Positions 26,601 through 34,540 of a stretch of 64,000 nucleotides of DNA are shown here, in pieces. Positions within the stretch are counted from its first letter, which is position 1, and every line of letters starts with the position of its first letter. Made by a program: the position numbers and the translations under genes. The notes below the pieces were generated by a model. It saw only the letters and a list, made by a program, of their open reading frames with translations. It was not told the origin of the DNA and searched no databases. Location of the stretch: positions 1-64,000 of the forward strand of contig JANPIV010000058.1 of the NCBI GenBank assembly GCA_031425155.1, in the 5' to 3' direction. The stretch is from M3007 sp031425155 (GTDB lineage: Bacteria > Bacteroidota > Bacteroidia > Chitinophagales > Saprospiraceae).

Positions 26601-27749
26601 TTTCTCAATTGTTATAGTTATCAGGACCGCGGGCAGGAGGACTACCTCTATTTGCCCCCTATGGATTTGAGTAGCGTGAATAAACCGGCCATCACGTTTG
26701 ATGTCGCCCACCCCAGTTACAACAGCAGCTATGCCGATGCTTTGGCGGTGCAGGTTTTTCTGAATTGTGACCTGAACAGCGAGCCCATTACGATCTGGTA
26801 TAAGGCCGACCCGGAACTGGCTACTTTGGATCCGCTGACCAGCTCTTTTTCCCCCACCGACGAAGAGGATTGGCGCACTGAAATTGTCTCCCTCGACCAG
26901 TTTGCCGGGCAATCGGTAGTGATCCGCATAGCGTCCATCAATGACTACGGCAACAATATTTTTCTGGATAATATCGGAATTGTGGAATACAATGTGATAC
27001 TGCCGGATGCCACTTTCATCGCCTCTGCCGACACTGTTTGCCGCACCGATACGGTCATGCTGTCCGCCGCCACGGAATTAGCGGTCAATACGTATAAATG
27101 GGTTTTTGGCACCAGTGCCGTGCCGAGTTCTGCCACCGGAGCCGGGCCCCATGCGGTAAAATACAATACTCCCGGGCTGAAAACGATACGCCTGATTGCG
27201 CAAAACGACTTTGGCGGTGATACTACTACCCAGACGGTGACGGTGCTGAGTTTGCCGGTCGCTAACTTTACGACTGCGGCACAAGAATTAAGCGTGACTT
27301 TTACCAATACCAGTGCAAATGCCAGCAGTTATTTGTGGAACTTCGGCGATGGATTTACCAGCACGGAAGCCAATCCTGTGCATACTTACACAACTCCGGG
27401 CACTTACACAGTCACCCTATCGGCCAGCAATACCTGCCGAACGGTAAATAAAACCCAGTCTTTTTCTTTTACGAGCGGCGTACATGAGCTGACCGATGAA
27501 ATAGGAATTACGCTACTGCCCAATCCAACTGCGGGTGATTTCCAGGTGGCGGTGCAAAGCCGCATTGCAGCGGACTTGCATCTGCGCCTGCTGGATGCAC
27601 AGGGCCGACTGATAAAAAGAATGGACCTGGCTATCAAACCAGGGGCGACTATTGTGCCGTTTGTCCAGTTGCAATTAGCCAAAGGTGTGTATAAACTTAC
27701 CATACAAAGTGATACGGGTGTGCGGACTTTATCAGTAGTAGTGCAGTAG
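23664..27749 (+). CDS. Secreted S8 subtilisin-like protease with PKD and T9SS sorting domains
   Basis: 1361 aa from the ATG at 23664, which starts a signal peptide (MRKIYPILVLAAVWLSTFSA). The S8 catalytic residues can be placed: Asp near 240 (VLVRDDGQLG), His near 270 (SGTHGDGVGGI) and Ser near 440 (FGGTSGAAPGIAG). A P-domain-like or jelly-roll region follows, then an Ig/Fn3-like part, a domain with FVEDFDEPVFPPMGW (MAM/jelly-roll type), a PKD domain (SYLWNFGDGFTSTEANPVHT) and a C-terminal type A sorting domain (LLPNPTAGDFQVAV). It is likely a cell-surface or released protease for polymer degradation. Confidence 0.93.
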   Translation: MRKIYPILVLAAVWLSTFSAFGQQPYAVQFTWGTEYFPANYAEVRLHPGITPGEVVSGRFVRYIQCNQLPTAAERSELELAGVQFITYVRFGAYLVSLPQNFDFSLLEKLHVRSVVAVPGEWKLARSLREKPYGAWAVHGDKIDVNLQLYPHISIARGAELCRQYGLTVLLEGRENGFLQVQLPEANLAAVATLPFVQYLELKSAPGKPEDIKGRSLHRANLLDSDNSLGKHYNGAGVNVLVRDDGQLGPHIDFQGRLNNLAQGLPESGTHGDGVGGIIGAAGNLDPTKKGMAAGANLFTVDYTSEFQDQTLPLHLDENVTITNTSYSNGCNAGYTIISQTIDRQLFEHPTLMHVFSAGNNNGVEDCGYGAGDQWGNITGGHKMGKNAIATANLIADATLDASSSRGPAHDGRLKPDISANGTNQNSCSPNNNYQVFGGTSGAAPGIAGCLAQLTQAYKEMHSDVYPSAALLKATILNTANDLGNPGPDFKFGWGHVNAYRALHLLEENRWLEGSTDQGGSADHTIVVPAGVKLAKIMVYWAERPAAENASKSLLNDLDLTVTNLEGVVSLPWKLDPTPNPNILDLPAGKGRDSLNNVEQVALDNPAAGVYKVIINGTEVPFGPQAYVVVWEFVTDEVTLTYPAGGEGFVPGETERLHWDAYGSTQNFSLRYSTNNGTSWIPITTTTDPGRRWHDWTVPSTVSGQVQLQITRGDKMDTTDFPFTIARIPQNVEIKKVCPDSITVGWTAVNNDTLSYAVYLLGQKYMELSGVSPTNSYTFPIQSAGDEQWIAVRAHHDNGLTGRRSIAIYWPGELKNCPQTNDLGVRELVEPNGEAIVSCGPVSRNITVRLVNEGIEPVTGATLYYQLNGELPVSEAIDTIPPGQTTFFTFQNPTAITTTGPTNLRIWAKYPGDQVFFNDTLNIAFSSTVGTTTGYFVEDFDEPVFPPMGWTVVNPDQSTTWVHTVDDVTGSDGELTRAVFLNCYSYQDRGQEDYLYLPPMDLSSVNKPAITFDVAHPSYNSSYADALAVQVFLNCDLNSEPITIWYKADPELATLDPLTSSFSPTDEEDWRTEIVSLDQFAGQSVVIRIASINDYGNNIFLDNIGIVEYNVILPDATFIASADTVCRTDTVMLSAATELAVNTYKWVFGTSAVPSSATGAGPHAVKYNTPGLKTIRLIAQNDFGGDTTTQTVTVLSLPVANFTTAAQELSVTFTNTSANASSYLWNFGDGFTSTEANPVHTYTTPGTYTVTLSASNTCRTVNKTQSFSFTSGVHELTDEIGITLLPNPTAGDFQVAVQSRIAADLHLRLLDAQGRLIKRMDLAIKPGATIVPFVQLQLAKGVYKLTIQSDTGVRTLSVVVQ

Positions 27750-27780
27750 TGAATTAAGGAAAAATGCACGTTTTTTGATG

Positions 27781-27815
27781 ATCGCCCCGGTAGTCCTGAC
27801 GGATGCCGGGGCGAT
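27781..27815 (+). terminator. Intrinsic terminator of the subtilase gene
   Basis: ATCGCCCCGG pairs with CCGGGGCGAT across a 15-nt loop, followed by GTTTATTTATT. It lies 32 nt after the subtilase stop codon. Confidence 0.75.
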
Positions 27816-27900
27816 GTTTATTTATTCAAAACATGGATACTATTAAATAACCAACGGCCACACCCTTTATCTATCTTTATGCGCTTCAATAGATTTTTTT

Positions 27901-29271
27901 ATGAAACATCTGCTCTGCTGCATTGCCCTGACCCTGTTGGGTTTATCTTTTGTCCATGCGCAAACCACTCTCCGCGTCAGCGACAATCAACACTATTTAG
28001 TGACCACCGATGGTCTCCCTTTTTTCTGGCTGGGCGACACGGCCTGGGAACTGTTTCACCGGCTCAATCGCGAAGAAGCCGACCTGTATCTGCAACATCG
28101 GGCCAGTCAGGGTTTTACGGTCATTCAGGCCGTGGTGCTGGCGGAATTTGATGGTTTGGTAGTACCCAACCCCTATGGCGACATTCCGTTGCGCAACAAC
28201 GACCCCACCCAGCCTAACGAGGCGTATTTTCAGCATGTGGACTATGTTATTGATAAAGCCGCGCAGTACGGGCTCTATATCGGGCTGCTGCCGACCTGGG
28301 GCGATAAGGTCTTCAAAGACCGCTGGGGCAAAGGGCCGGAAATCTTTACTCCACAAAACGCCCGCGCCTATGGCCAATGGCTGGGCGAGCGGTACAATAG
28401 CCGTAAAAATATCGTCTGGATCATGGGCGGCGACCGCAATCCGAGGCCCGGCAGCGCGGACGTGGAAGTGTGGCGCGCGCTGGCCGCTGGCGTCACCGCA
28501 GGCATAGGCGGCGCAGACAAAGCACTGCTTACTTTCCATCCGCAGCCTAACCAGCAGGGTTCCGGCGAATGGTTCCACGAGGATAAGTGGCTGGATGTCA
28601 ATATGTTCCAAAATGGTCACTGCCGCGATGCGTATAACTACGATAAAATCCGCGCGGCTTACGACCGCCTGTCCACCAAGCCCGTGCTGGATGGCGAACC
28701 GATCTATGAAGATCATCCGGTCTGTTTCAATGCCACCGATCTGGGCACTTCCAATGCCTACGACGTGCGTAAATATGCCTACCTGGATGTGTTTGCGGGT
28801 GCGTTCGGACACACCTATGGCTGTCACGACATCTGGCAATTTTACAGCCCCGACCGCGAAGCCGTGAATGGTCCGCGCGTCTATTGGCAGCAAGCGATGG
28901 ACTTACCCGGCGCCAACCAGATGAAACACCTGCGCCGCTTGCTGGAGTCGCGCCCGCTCCTGGACCGTGTACCCGATCAGTCTATCATAGTGGAAAATAA
29001 TCTCGCCCCCGCCGAGCGCATTCAGGCCACACGCGGTAAAGATTATTTATTGGTATATAGTGCTGCCGGTAAAGGGTTTACGGTCAATCTTGGTAAGATT
29101 TCCGGTAAAACGCTACGCGTCACCTGGTTTGATCCACGTACCGGTAAGACCGAATCTGCCGGGACGGTAGAGAATATAGAGACGCACCTGTTTACGCCGC
29201 CACGTACGGGCTATGGCATGGATTGGGTGCTGGTGTTGGATGATGTGGAAAAGGGGTATGGGTTGCCGTGA
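27901..29271 (+). CDS. Secreted DUF4038 glycoside hydrolase (GH140/apiosidase-like)
   Basis: 456 aa with a signal peptide (MKHLLCCIALTLLGLSFVHA). The DUF4038 start is clear: HYLVTTDGLPFFWLGDTAWE followed by LFHRLNREEADLYLQHRASQ. The TIM-barrel acid/base and nucleophile regions may be WIMGGDRNPR and PVLDGEPIYED. The C-terminal part (residues about 360-450, VTWFDPRTGKTE) matches the associated collagen-binding-like C domain. Characterised relatives remove apiose from pectic rhamnogalacturonan II; the actual substrate here is not known. A near-consensus -7 (TATCTTTA, 27872-27879) precedes it. Confidence 0.9.
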   Translation: MKHLLCCIALTLLGLSFVHAQTTLRVSDNQHYLVTTDGLPFFWLGDTAWELFHRLNREEADLYLQHRASQGFTVIQAVVLAEFDGLVVPNPYGDIPLRNNDPTQPNEAYFQHVDYVIDKAAQYGLYIGLLPTWGDKVFKDRWGKGPEIFTPQNARAYGQWLGERYNSRKNIVWIMGGDRNPRPGSADVEVWRALAAGVTAGIGGADKALLTFHPQPNQQGSGEWFHEDKWLDVNMFQNGHCRDAYNYDKIRAAYDRLSTKPVLDGEPIYEDHPVCFNATDLGTSNAYDVRKYAYLDVFAGAFGHTYGCHDIWQFYSPDREAVNGPRVYWQQAMDLPGANQMKHLRRLLESRPLLDRVPDQSIIVENNLAPAERIQATRGKDYLLVYSAAGKGFTVNLGKISGKTLRVTWFDPRTGKTESAGTVENIETHLFTPPRTGYGMDWVLVLDDVEKGYGLP

Positions 29272-29335
29272 CCTGTAATCAAATTACATTACTGGGGTAA
29301 TTTCGTAAAGAGGGAAAATGGGAAAACCAACTTTC

Positions 29336-29839
29336 CTATTCATATCTGTAAGGTTCTTTATCATCGGCCATTCTCCTTATATTTTCCAGTACTCTTTTCA
29401 TGTATGTCCTCCAAAATGTCTTTGTAAACAGCCAATTTAATGGATAAAGTACAGTAATATCGGAGTGTAAAGTATAGGTATAAGTAATAAGGATTTTGTT
29501 TGGTTCTAATTCAGTAGTTGCCCATTCTCCAACGAATTTTGAAAATCCAAGCATCCATGATTGAAAGTCACTGACCACTATTTTCCAGTATTTATTGTTT
29601 ATGCGTTCAATCACTTGGTCGCTGGATGCCCAGCCGCCCTTTTGGGTGAGCGATTTGGCCACAAAAACCTTCTTACTGTAGCCGGGTTTCCCCCAATTTT
29701 CGTCCTCTGTGCAATGCGTAACTTTTGGCATGACGCCAAATCCCGTATGTACTTTTGAAACGTCACACAACATAGGTGTCTTAAATGCTCTCTCTAAAGA
29801 ACAGTGGTATATTGTATGAACGGAAACCGTGGTCGTCAT
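29336..29839 (-). CDS. SRPBCC superfamily protein
   Basis: 167 aa. The start MTTTVSVHTIYHCSLERAF, the WASSDQVIERINNKYWKIVV strand region and the C-terminal helix (TYMKRVLENIRRMADD) fit the START/Bet v 1-like fold found in polyketide cyclase/dehydratase-type SRPBCC proteins. These bind hydrophobic ligands; the ligand is not predictable. It is the most distal of three AT-rich minus-strand genes that are separated by GC-richer spacers. Confidence 0.7.
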   Translation of the reverse strand: MTTTVSVHTIYHCSLERAFKTPMLCDVSKVHTGFGVMPKVTHCTEDENWGKPGYSKKVFVAKSLTQKGGWASSDQVIERINNKYWKIVVSDFQSWMLGFSKFVGEWATTELEPNKILITYTYTLHSDITVLYPLNWLFTKTFWRTYMKRVLENIRRMADDKEPYRYE

Positions 29840-30018
29840 AATATTAAAATGGGTTTACTCGGAGGTTAGGGGTTGTCTGTGCGGAACGGGGTGTTTATTG
29901 CCGCACCTGGTGTTTTCAACAAGCGCATGGCAGAGTGCGTGAATAGGGGCTGGTATTTCAGATAATTGTGCCTGGTGAAAACCCCAAGCACGGCGGCAAA
30001 ATGCAATATTAGCGGCCG
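29840..30018. other. GC-rich spacer between accessory genes
   Basis: Short inverted words (TTGCCGC at 29907 and GCGGCAA at 29993; GCGGC/GCGGCC near 30010) suggest weak secondary structure. The base composition differs sharply from the AT-rich genes on both sides. No ORF is seen. Confidence 0.45.
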
Positions 30019-31197
30019 TTATTCTCTTTTTATCATTGTTTCAACTTTTTCGCCTTTAATGTTTCTGGTGATCAAAGTAACTTTGTCCTTGTCTCTAAAA
30101 ACAGCATCTTTTGTCATAAAGTCACAAATGTTTCTATTCTCATAACTAATTTCATCTATGGCTATAATTTGGTCGCCTACTGAAATATTGTCATCAAGTT
30201 TGTCATCCCAGATAAAGCCTATATAAAGTTGATTATTACGTGGTACAAAGTCTATTGGGAATTTTTTTTGCGTAGCATCTATTTCATTTTTGAGAAATGG
30301 TGCGAAATAGAATTTCTTGTTTTTGTAATCAATTGTAACTATTCCATATTCCAAAATCTTGCTCCCTATCCGTGAGTTATCGTCAATTGTTGTCTGAGTT
30401 GTTATGTTCAAAATTTTGGTGCCGTTAATTTCCATTTCGGGCAAACGAAGCCGATATTGAATAGTATCTTGCGCAACCCCAAATAATCCAAGAGAATTAC
30501 TCCCTTTTGAATTGCCTAATATTTCAAATATTTTATATTGCTTAAATAAATTAAAATGATTTAATGACAAGTCGTATAAACTATTCATACCTAAGTCGAA
30601 TAGTACCTGCTCCTTTACTTTCTTTTTTTTAAAGTATATGGAAACAACAGGACTACTTTGTTTATCAAGAAACAAATCAGATGAGTGCTTTGGGTTTAGT
30701 GCCAGTTTTTTTTCATCATTTGTAATGATTAAATACTTGCTGTTATTATTAATCTGAACAACTGAATTTCTAAGCAGGTTACTTCCTATAAAACCATCTA
30801 CTTGGAAGCATTCAAAAATAATATTATTTTTTGCAACCAATGCAGGAATGTTTGTAAAGGTTACATCACCAATTGTAATATCGTTTAATCGAACAACAGA
30901 TAAACTATCTGTTATCTGATTGGCATCTGAAATTGGAATTTTAGCAATCAGGCTTGGATTTATTTCATAAAAAAATTTTGAACTTATTGTTGTTGGTGCG
31001 CCAGTATCGAGTATAAATCTATATATTTTCTCTTTGATTTGTACACTAACTATTATTTTATCATTGATGTTTTCATAAGGAATAGTCGAGAAATAATCAA
31101 TCGGGTTACTACCACCTTGATTAAAGGAAAAGCCTGTCTGTCCAAAACATATTTGAGTTAAAACTAAGAGTGAAAAGACTACAATTATTTTTTTCAT
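30019..31197 (-). CDS. Secreted retropepsin-like aspartyl protease with PDZ domain
   Basis: 392 aa with a signal peptide (MKKIIVVFSLLVLTQICFGQ). Two pepsin-like half sites are visible: FILDTGAPTTISSKFF (canonical D-T-G-A) and VLFDLGMNSLYDLSL, in which the catalytic Thr is replaced by Leu, so the second site is degenerate. GFIGSNLLRNSVVQ is the family's strand between them. The C-terminus has a PDZ-like segment (NISVGDQIIAIDEISYENR). Whether it is active is open. The gene is AT-rich, with codon use unlike the core genes nearby. Confidence 0.82.
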   Translation of the reverse strand: MKKIIVVFSLLVLTQICFGQTGFSFNQGGSNPIDYFSTIPYENINDKIIVSVQIKEKIYRFILDTGAPTTISSKFFYEINPSLIAKIPISDANQITDSLSVVRLNDITIGDVTFTNIPALVAKNNIIFECFQVDGFIGSNLLRNSVVQINNNSKYLIITNDEKKLALNPKHSSDLFLDKQSSPVVSIYFKKKKVKEQVLFDLGMNSLYDLSLNHFNLFKQYKIFEILGNSKGSNSLGLFGVAQDTIQYRLRLPEMEINGTKILNITTQTTIDDNSRIGSKILEYGIVTIDYKNKKFYFAPFLKNEIDATQKKFPIDFVPRNNQLYIGFIWDDKLDDNISVGDQIIAIDEISYENRNICDFMTKDAVFRDKDKVTLITRNIKGEKVETMIKRE

Positions 31198-31321
31198 TTT
31201 GATCTTGATTTTTAAGTTGTGTAATTACAGAGAGCGGTGGCATGTACGACGTGACGGCTGCGCTTTGGCTCTGCGGGTTGAGTTTTTGCCGCCATGGGTG
31301 ATCATTCGTGTTGGGCGTTGT
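31198..31321. other. GC-rich spacer between accessory genes
   Basis: It contains GTTGGGC at 31310-31316, close to the S41 stop, which matches the GTTRRRY core form of integron-type sites, and GGTGGCA/TGCCGCC partial inverse words. This may be chance. No ORF is supported. Confidence 0.4.
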
Positions 31322-32761
31322 TTATTCCCGCTCCAAATCCTTCATAACAAAGTTAACCCATTTTGTCCGCTCAATTTTGTTTAAAAAAATGTCAGGCTGA
31401 AATCCAGTTTGGTCTATGGGTTTTTTGTCTGTCCAACTTGATTTTACAATTGGTATTGTCAAAATATATTTGTCGTATGGTAATGCAGTTGGATTCGACA
31501 TTCCTTCATAGTCCATCATTCCTATTGTATTTGTCCCGTATGTAGTTGTCTTTTTACTTTGTTTGGAAATAAAGAAAAAGTATTCTGTTGAACTACCACA
31601 CAAAGCATCTACAATCAAGGCAATTTTCTTGGGTTTTGGCAAGATAGAATCCAATGGAAAAGTTACTCCTGGAATTGGATAGAATATTTTTTTTGTAGTA
31701 GGAAGTTCTTGATATGCTTTTTTGTATGCTGAAACAACTTCCTCGGGAAAGTATTTTTTATAGTCATCTGGAATAGGATTGATTACGAAAGGCTCTAAAT
31801 CTATTAATTTGGACTTTACATTTTCAGGTGTATTTCGCAAATAAGTGTTATATTGAATCACAGGATTTGTCATAAAATAAGGCAAAAATGAAACCCAACC
31901 CGTATTGCCGCCACCATTGCCTGTTAGGTCAACTATCAGGTTATCACAAGATTTTATTATAGAGTCGTTTTTGTTAATTAACTGCTGAATTTTATCGTCA
32001 TTATTAAAAAAGGTAGGAATTTTCAAGTATGCTGTCTTAGAAGATAATTTTTGAAAATCAAGCCCGTTGTTATTATTTCTCCAAGTGCTTAATTCTGCCT
32101 TTTCTGTTTTTGTTAATTCATTTGGATATACTTTTCCGAACATACTATGATTCCAAATTTGCAATAGATTTCCTTTTTGTATTGCAGGAATATCAGTAGT
32201 GATGAATGAGTTGAATTCTTTGGCAATAAATCCATTTTTAGATGGCGTTAAAGTTAAATAAACCAACCCTGTGGGAATTTTGGGGTCATTGGACTGAATT
32301 ACTATCGCTTTGTAAATATTGCTTTGGAATTTTTGTATTGCTAATTTTAGTGATGTATCTGCATTTACCCAAATACCTTCCACTTCGGATAGTTGGTTTT
32401 TTGCAAGTCCATTTCTGAAGTATGTATCTGAATAGGTGATTTTTTCATTATCGTAGTCATTAGCATTTGAGTAACTTAGAATAAAGTGTTTGTCCTTAAA
32501 AAATATTACATACTCTTTAAGCAAGTAGAAACAGGTTTTTGGATTTGTTTCTACCAAGGCCTTTTTTTGAAGCGCCTTAATCAGTTCTTTATATCTTGTA
32601 TTTGTAGTTTCATTCACTTTTACAGAAAAGCCAGCATAGTTTTCTTCGGTTTTAGCAATAAGTTTGTTTAGATTTTCAAAACAGTTACACTTGTTGTCCT
32701 GTGAGAACAACTCGGTTGATAGAATCACCAGCACTGTCAATATGTAAATGATTTGTTTCAT
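31322..32761 (-). CDS. Secreted S41 family peptidase
   Basis: 479 aa from the ATG at 32761, which starts a signal peptide (MKQIIYILTVLVILSTELFS); the frame reaches upstream to 32812. The C-terminal half carries the S41/TSPc features: NLIVDLTGNGGGNTGWVSFL and LIVDALCGSSTEYFFFISKQ, in which the Ser after CGS is the likely nucleophile, then GTNTIGMMDYEG. No PDZ domain is obvious. It is expected to cut peptides in the periplasm or on the surface. AT-rich like its neighbours. Confidence 0.85.
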   Translation of the reverse strand: MKQIIYILTVLVILSTELFSQDNKCNCFENLNKLIAKTEENYAGFSVKVNETTNTRYKELIKALQKKALVETNPKTCFYLLKEYVIFFKDKHFILSYSNANDYDNEKITYSDTYFRNGLAKNQLSEVEGIWVNADTSLKLAIQKFQSNIYKAIVIQSNDPKIPTGLVYLTLTPSKNGFIAKEFNSFITTDIPAIQKGNLLQIWNHSMFGKVYPNELTKTEKAELSTWRNNNNGLDFQKLSSKTAYLKIPTFFNNDDKIQQLINKNDSIIKSCDNLIVDLTGNGGGNTGWVSFLPYFMTNPVIQYNTYLRNTPENVKSKLIDLEPFVINPIPDDYKKYFPEEVVSAYKKAYQELPTTKKIFYPIPGVTFPLDSILPKPKKIALIVDALCGSSTEYFFFISKQSKKTTTYGTNTIGMMDYEGMSNPTALPYDKYILTIPIVKSSWTDKKPIDQTGFQPDIFLNKIERTKWVNFVMKDLERE

Positions 32762-33008
32762 ATTTTTGCTGTCAAATAGTGTTTTGTTGTACTGTCTGTC
32801 TGAATAACGCATAACTCTTGTTTACCGCAACTCCTTCTATAGCCCTATTGCGTAAAAACCCGCTTGGTCGGTTCATGGCTTGGATTGCCGCTCGTTGCAA
32901 GCACATAGCAAACAACGCGAAGTTCCATTTTTCTCCAACAACCTCCACCCCAACCCTCCTCTTTTTCGACCAAAAATCTCCTGCCACTTCTTCGACTTGG
33001 TTTGCTTG
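32762..33008. other. Upstream region of the S41 gene, no gene supported
   Basis: A plus-strand open frame of 98 codons runs through here, but its only recognisable part is the coaX-like tail described in the next entry. I see no other domain. The last 30 nt (from about 32977) also weakly resemble the DNA in front of coaX. Confidence 0.5.
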
Positions 33009-33075
33009 CTACTTTCCCCCCAAAATAACCGATCTCTACGCCTGCAAAATAATCTTTGCATTCGACATTGGCAAA
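33009..33075 (+). pseudogene. Decayed copy of the coaX promoter and first codons
   Basis: Bases 33009-33035 are identical to 33656-33682, the DNA directly in front of coaX. The next 40 bases align with the coaX start at about 75-80% identity with one extra base; the coaX ATG corresponds to ATA here. The remnant would read IIFAFDIGK where coaX reads MNLALDIGN. The two copies are 647 bp apart and flank the toxin-antitoxin pair. Confidence 0.85.
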
Positions 33076-33081
33076 TTGACC

Positions 33082-33336
33082 TTAACGCCGCAACCAAATC
33101 TTAGGGTTTCGTGACTGATGCAAAATAGCCAATACGACCACGCGCTGATTTGGTACCTCCACCTTATAGAAAATCAGAAAAGAAAATTTTTGCACAATTG
33201 CCACGCGGACGGATTGTTTGCGTTCGACAAAGAGAAACGGATTTTCGGCAATAAGATCAACCGTTCCTACTATCGCTGCATAGAAGCGTTCTTCGAGGTG
33301 TTCTTGCTGCTTATTATACCATTTCAGGCTCTCCAT
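33082..33336 (-). CDS. RelE/ParE family toxin, start codon apparently lost
   Basis: 84 aa from the first ATG (33336). Typical RelE/ParE features are ESLKWYNKQQEHLEERFY, the VRVAIVQKFSFLIFYKV strand pair and the C-terminal LAILHQSRNPKIW. The frame is open for 15 further codons upstream and these encode the expected first beta strand (RYPVVLTPPAQDDF). There the start position is ATA at 33381-33379, overlapping the antitoxin stop TAA; no ATG, GTG or TTG exists in that stretch. A normal ATG/TGA overlap changed by one G-to-A would give this state. The toxin may therefore be poorly made or truncated. mRNA cleavage or gyrase inhibition are the family's usual activities. Confidence 0.8.
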   Translation of the reverse strand: MESLKWYNKQQEHLEERFYAAIVGTVDLIAENPFLFVERKQSVRVAIVQKFSFLIFYKVEVPNQRVVVLAILHQSRNPKIWLRR

Positions 33337-33377
33337 AAAATCGTCCTGAGCGGGAGGGGTGAGAACTACCGGATACC

Positions 33378-33590
33378 TTATGAGCGTTTAACGGCGGCCC
33401 GCACCTCTTCCCAAGCAATAACATCTTCCGGTGCAGCCTCATACGCCGCCAAACGTTCTTCCAGAATATCAAGATGCGCCTGGCTCAACACCAGTTTATC
33501 AGCGGAATCAACCCGCACAAAATTGAAATTTCGGATCAGTTCCAGAAAGAAAGCCATTTTCTCTTCCTGAATTTCAAGGGTGAGTTTCAT
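33378..33590 (-). CDS. Antitoxin of a RelE/ParE-type module
   Basis: 70 aa from the ATG at 33590 (MKLTLEIQEEKMAFFLELI). The C-terminal half, LAAYEAAPEDVIAWEEVRAAV, is a common form in small antitoxins of the addiction-module-component type, which wrap around the toxin. The hydrophobic N-terminal half probably dimerises. It precedes the toxin with a 4-nt overlap of stop and toxin-frame ATA. The pair is bracketed by a duplicated coaX 5' end. Confidence 0.75.
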   Translation of the reverse strand: MKLTLEIQEEKMAFFLELIRNFNFVRVDSADKLVLSQAHLDILEERLAAYEAAPEDVIAWEEVRAAVKRS

Positions 33591-33694
33591 AACAAATATA
33601 TTGAAGTGACTGTACAAAGGTAATCTTTATTCTTCACCACTTCGGGCAAGGGCATCTACTTTCCCCCCAAAATAACCGATCTTTGCGCCCGCAA

Positions 33695-34429
33695 ATGAAC
33701 CTGGCACTCGACATCGGCAACACCCGCACCAAAATTGGCCTCTTTCGGGGAGCGGAATTGGTGGAACAAACGGTCTGGACCAACTGGACGGGCGCGGAAT
33801 TGGTGGCCTACGGCGAGCAGGCGGGCGTGCAACGGATCATCCTGTCTTCCGTAGTGGAAGGCGATGAAGCGCTCCACGATCTGCTGTCAGAACGCTTTGA
33901 AGTGGTCGAACTGACGCATACCACGCCATTGCCGTTTGAAAACCACTACCAAACGCCTAAAACCCTCGGAAAAGACCGATTGGCAGCGGTGGCGGGTGCG
34001 CGTGCGTTGTACCCGGCACACGATTGCCTGGTGATAGACTGTGGCACCTGCATCAAGTATGAATGGCTGACGGCGGATGGGGTGTATCATGGTGGCAACA
34101 TTGCGCCGGGGGCCAGTATGCGCATTCGGGCGATGCATCACTTCACCGCCCGGCTGCCGGAAGTGCCGCTGGAAATGCCGTCGGATGCCGTTGGACAAAG
34201 TACCCAGACGGCTTTGCAAAACGGGGCTTTACGCGGTGCAGTGCTGGAAATGGAAGGATTTGTGCGGCTTTTCAAGACCAAAAGCAGCCGGTTGCAGGTT
34301 GTACTGACGGGGGGCGATGCCGGTTTTTTTGCCTCGCATCTGCACATCATTGACTTAAAAACAGAACCACACCTGACTTTGCTCGGGCTGAATTATATCC
34401 TGCTACATGCCGTGTCATTCAGAGCGTAG
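33695..34429 (+). CDS. coaX: Type III pantothenate kinase
   Basis: 244 aa from the ATG at 33695; a TTG at 33683 is less likely. It phosphorylates pantothenate, the first step of CoA synthesis. Signs of the ASKHA-fold CoaX group are LALDIGNTRTKIG (phosphate 1), the TPKTLGKDRLAAVAGA motif (G-x-D-R), VIDCGTCIKYEWL and GGNIAPGASMRIRAMH. The final residues SFRA and the stop TAG are encoded by the palindromic repeat at 34413-34498, so the natural C-terminus has been altered. A near-consensus -7 (GATCTTTG, 33678-33685) stands 10 nt before the ATG. Confidence 0.95.
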   Translation: MNLALDIGNTRTKIGLFRGAELVEQTVWTNWTGAELVAYGEQAGVQRIILSSVVEGDEALHDLLSERFEVVELTHTTPLPFENHYQTPKTLGKDRLAAVAGARALYPAHDCLVIDCGTCIKYEWLTADGVYHGGNIAPGASMRIRAMHHFTARLPEVPLEMPSDAVGQSTQTALQNGALRGAVLEMEGFVRLFKTKSSRLQVVLTGGDAGFFASHLHIIDLKTEPHLTLLGLNYILLHAVSFRA

Positions 34430-34498
34430 CGAAGAATCTGAGGGCGCAATCTGCTCGGCCGCTAGCCTCAGATTCCACGCCTTCGGCTCTGAATGACA
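34413..34498. repeat. Palindromic intergenic repeat, copy 2, overlapping the coaX 3' end
   Basis: TGTCATTCAGAGC at the left and GCTCTGAATGACA at the right are exact inverses, with inner AATCTGAGG/CCTCAGATT arms. It is the same family as 33-139. The first 17 bases code for the last coaX codons and its stop. Confidence 0.85.
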
Positions 34499-34540
34499 CC
34501 CGTAGATTGGACCAAAAACGTTGAATACCTAAACACAAAT

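Noticed and set aside
31310..31316. Definite integron attC core site
   Set aside because: GTTGGGC fits the core pattern, but the second core and the paired inner boxes are not clear, and no integrase is present; kept only as a weak hint.
32818..33114. 98-codon plus-strand open frame before the toxin
   Set aside because: Only its tail is recognisable, as the coaX relic; no start signal or domain.
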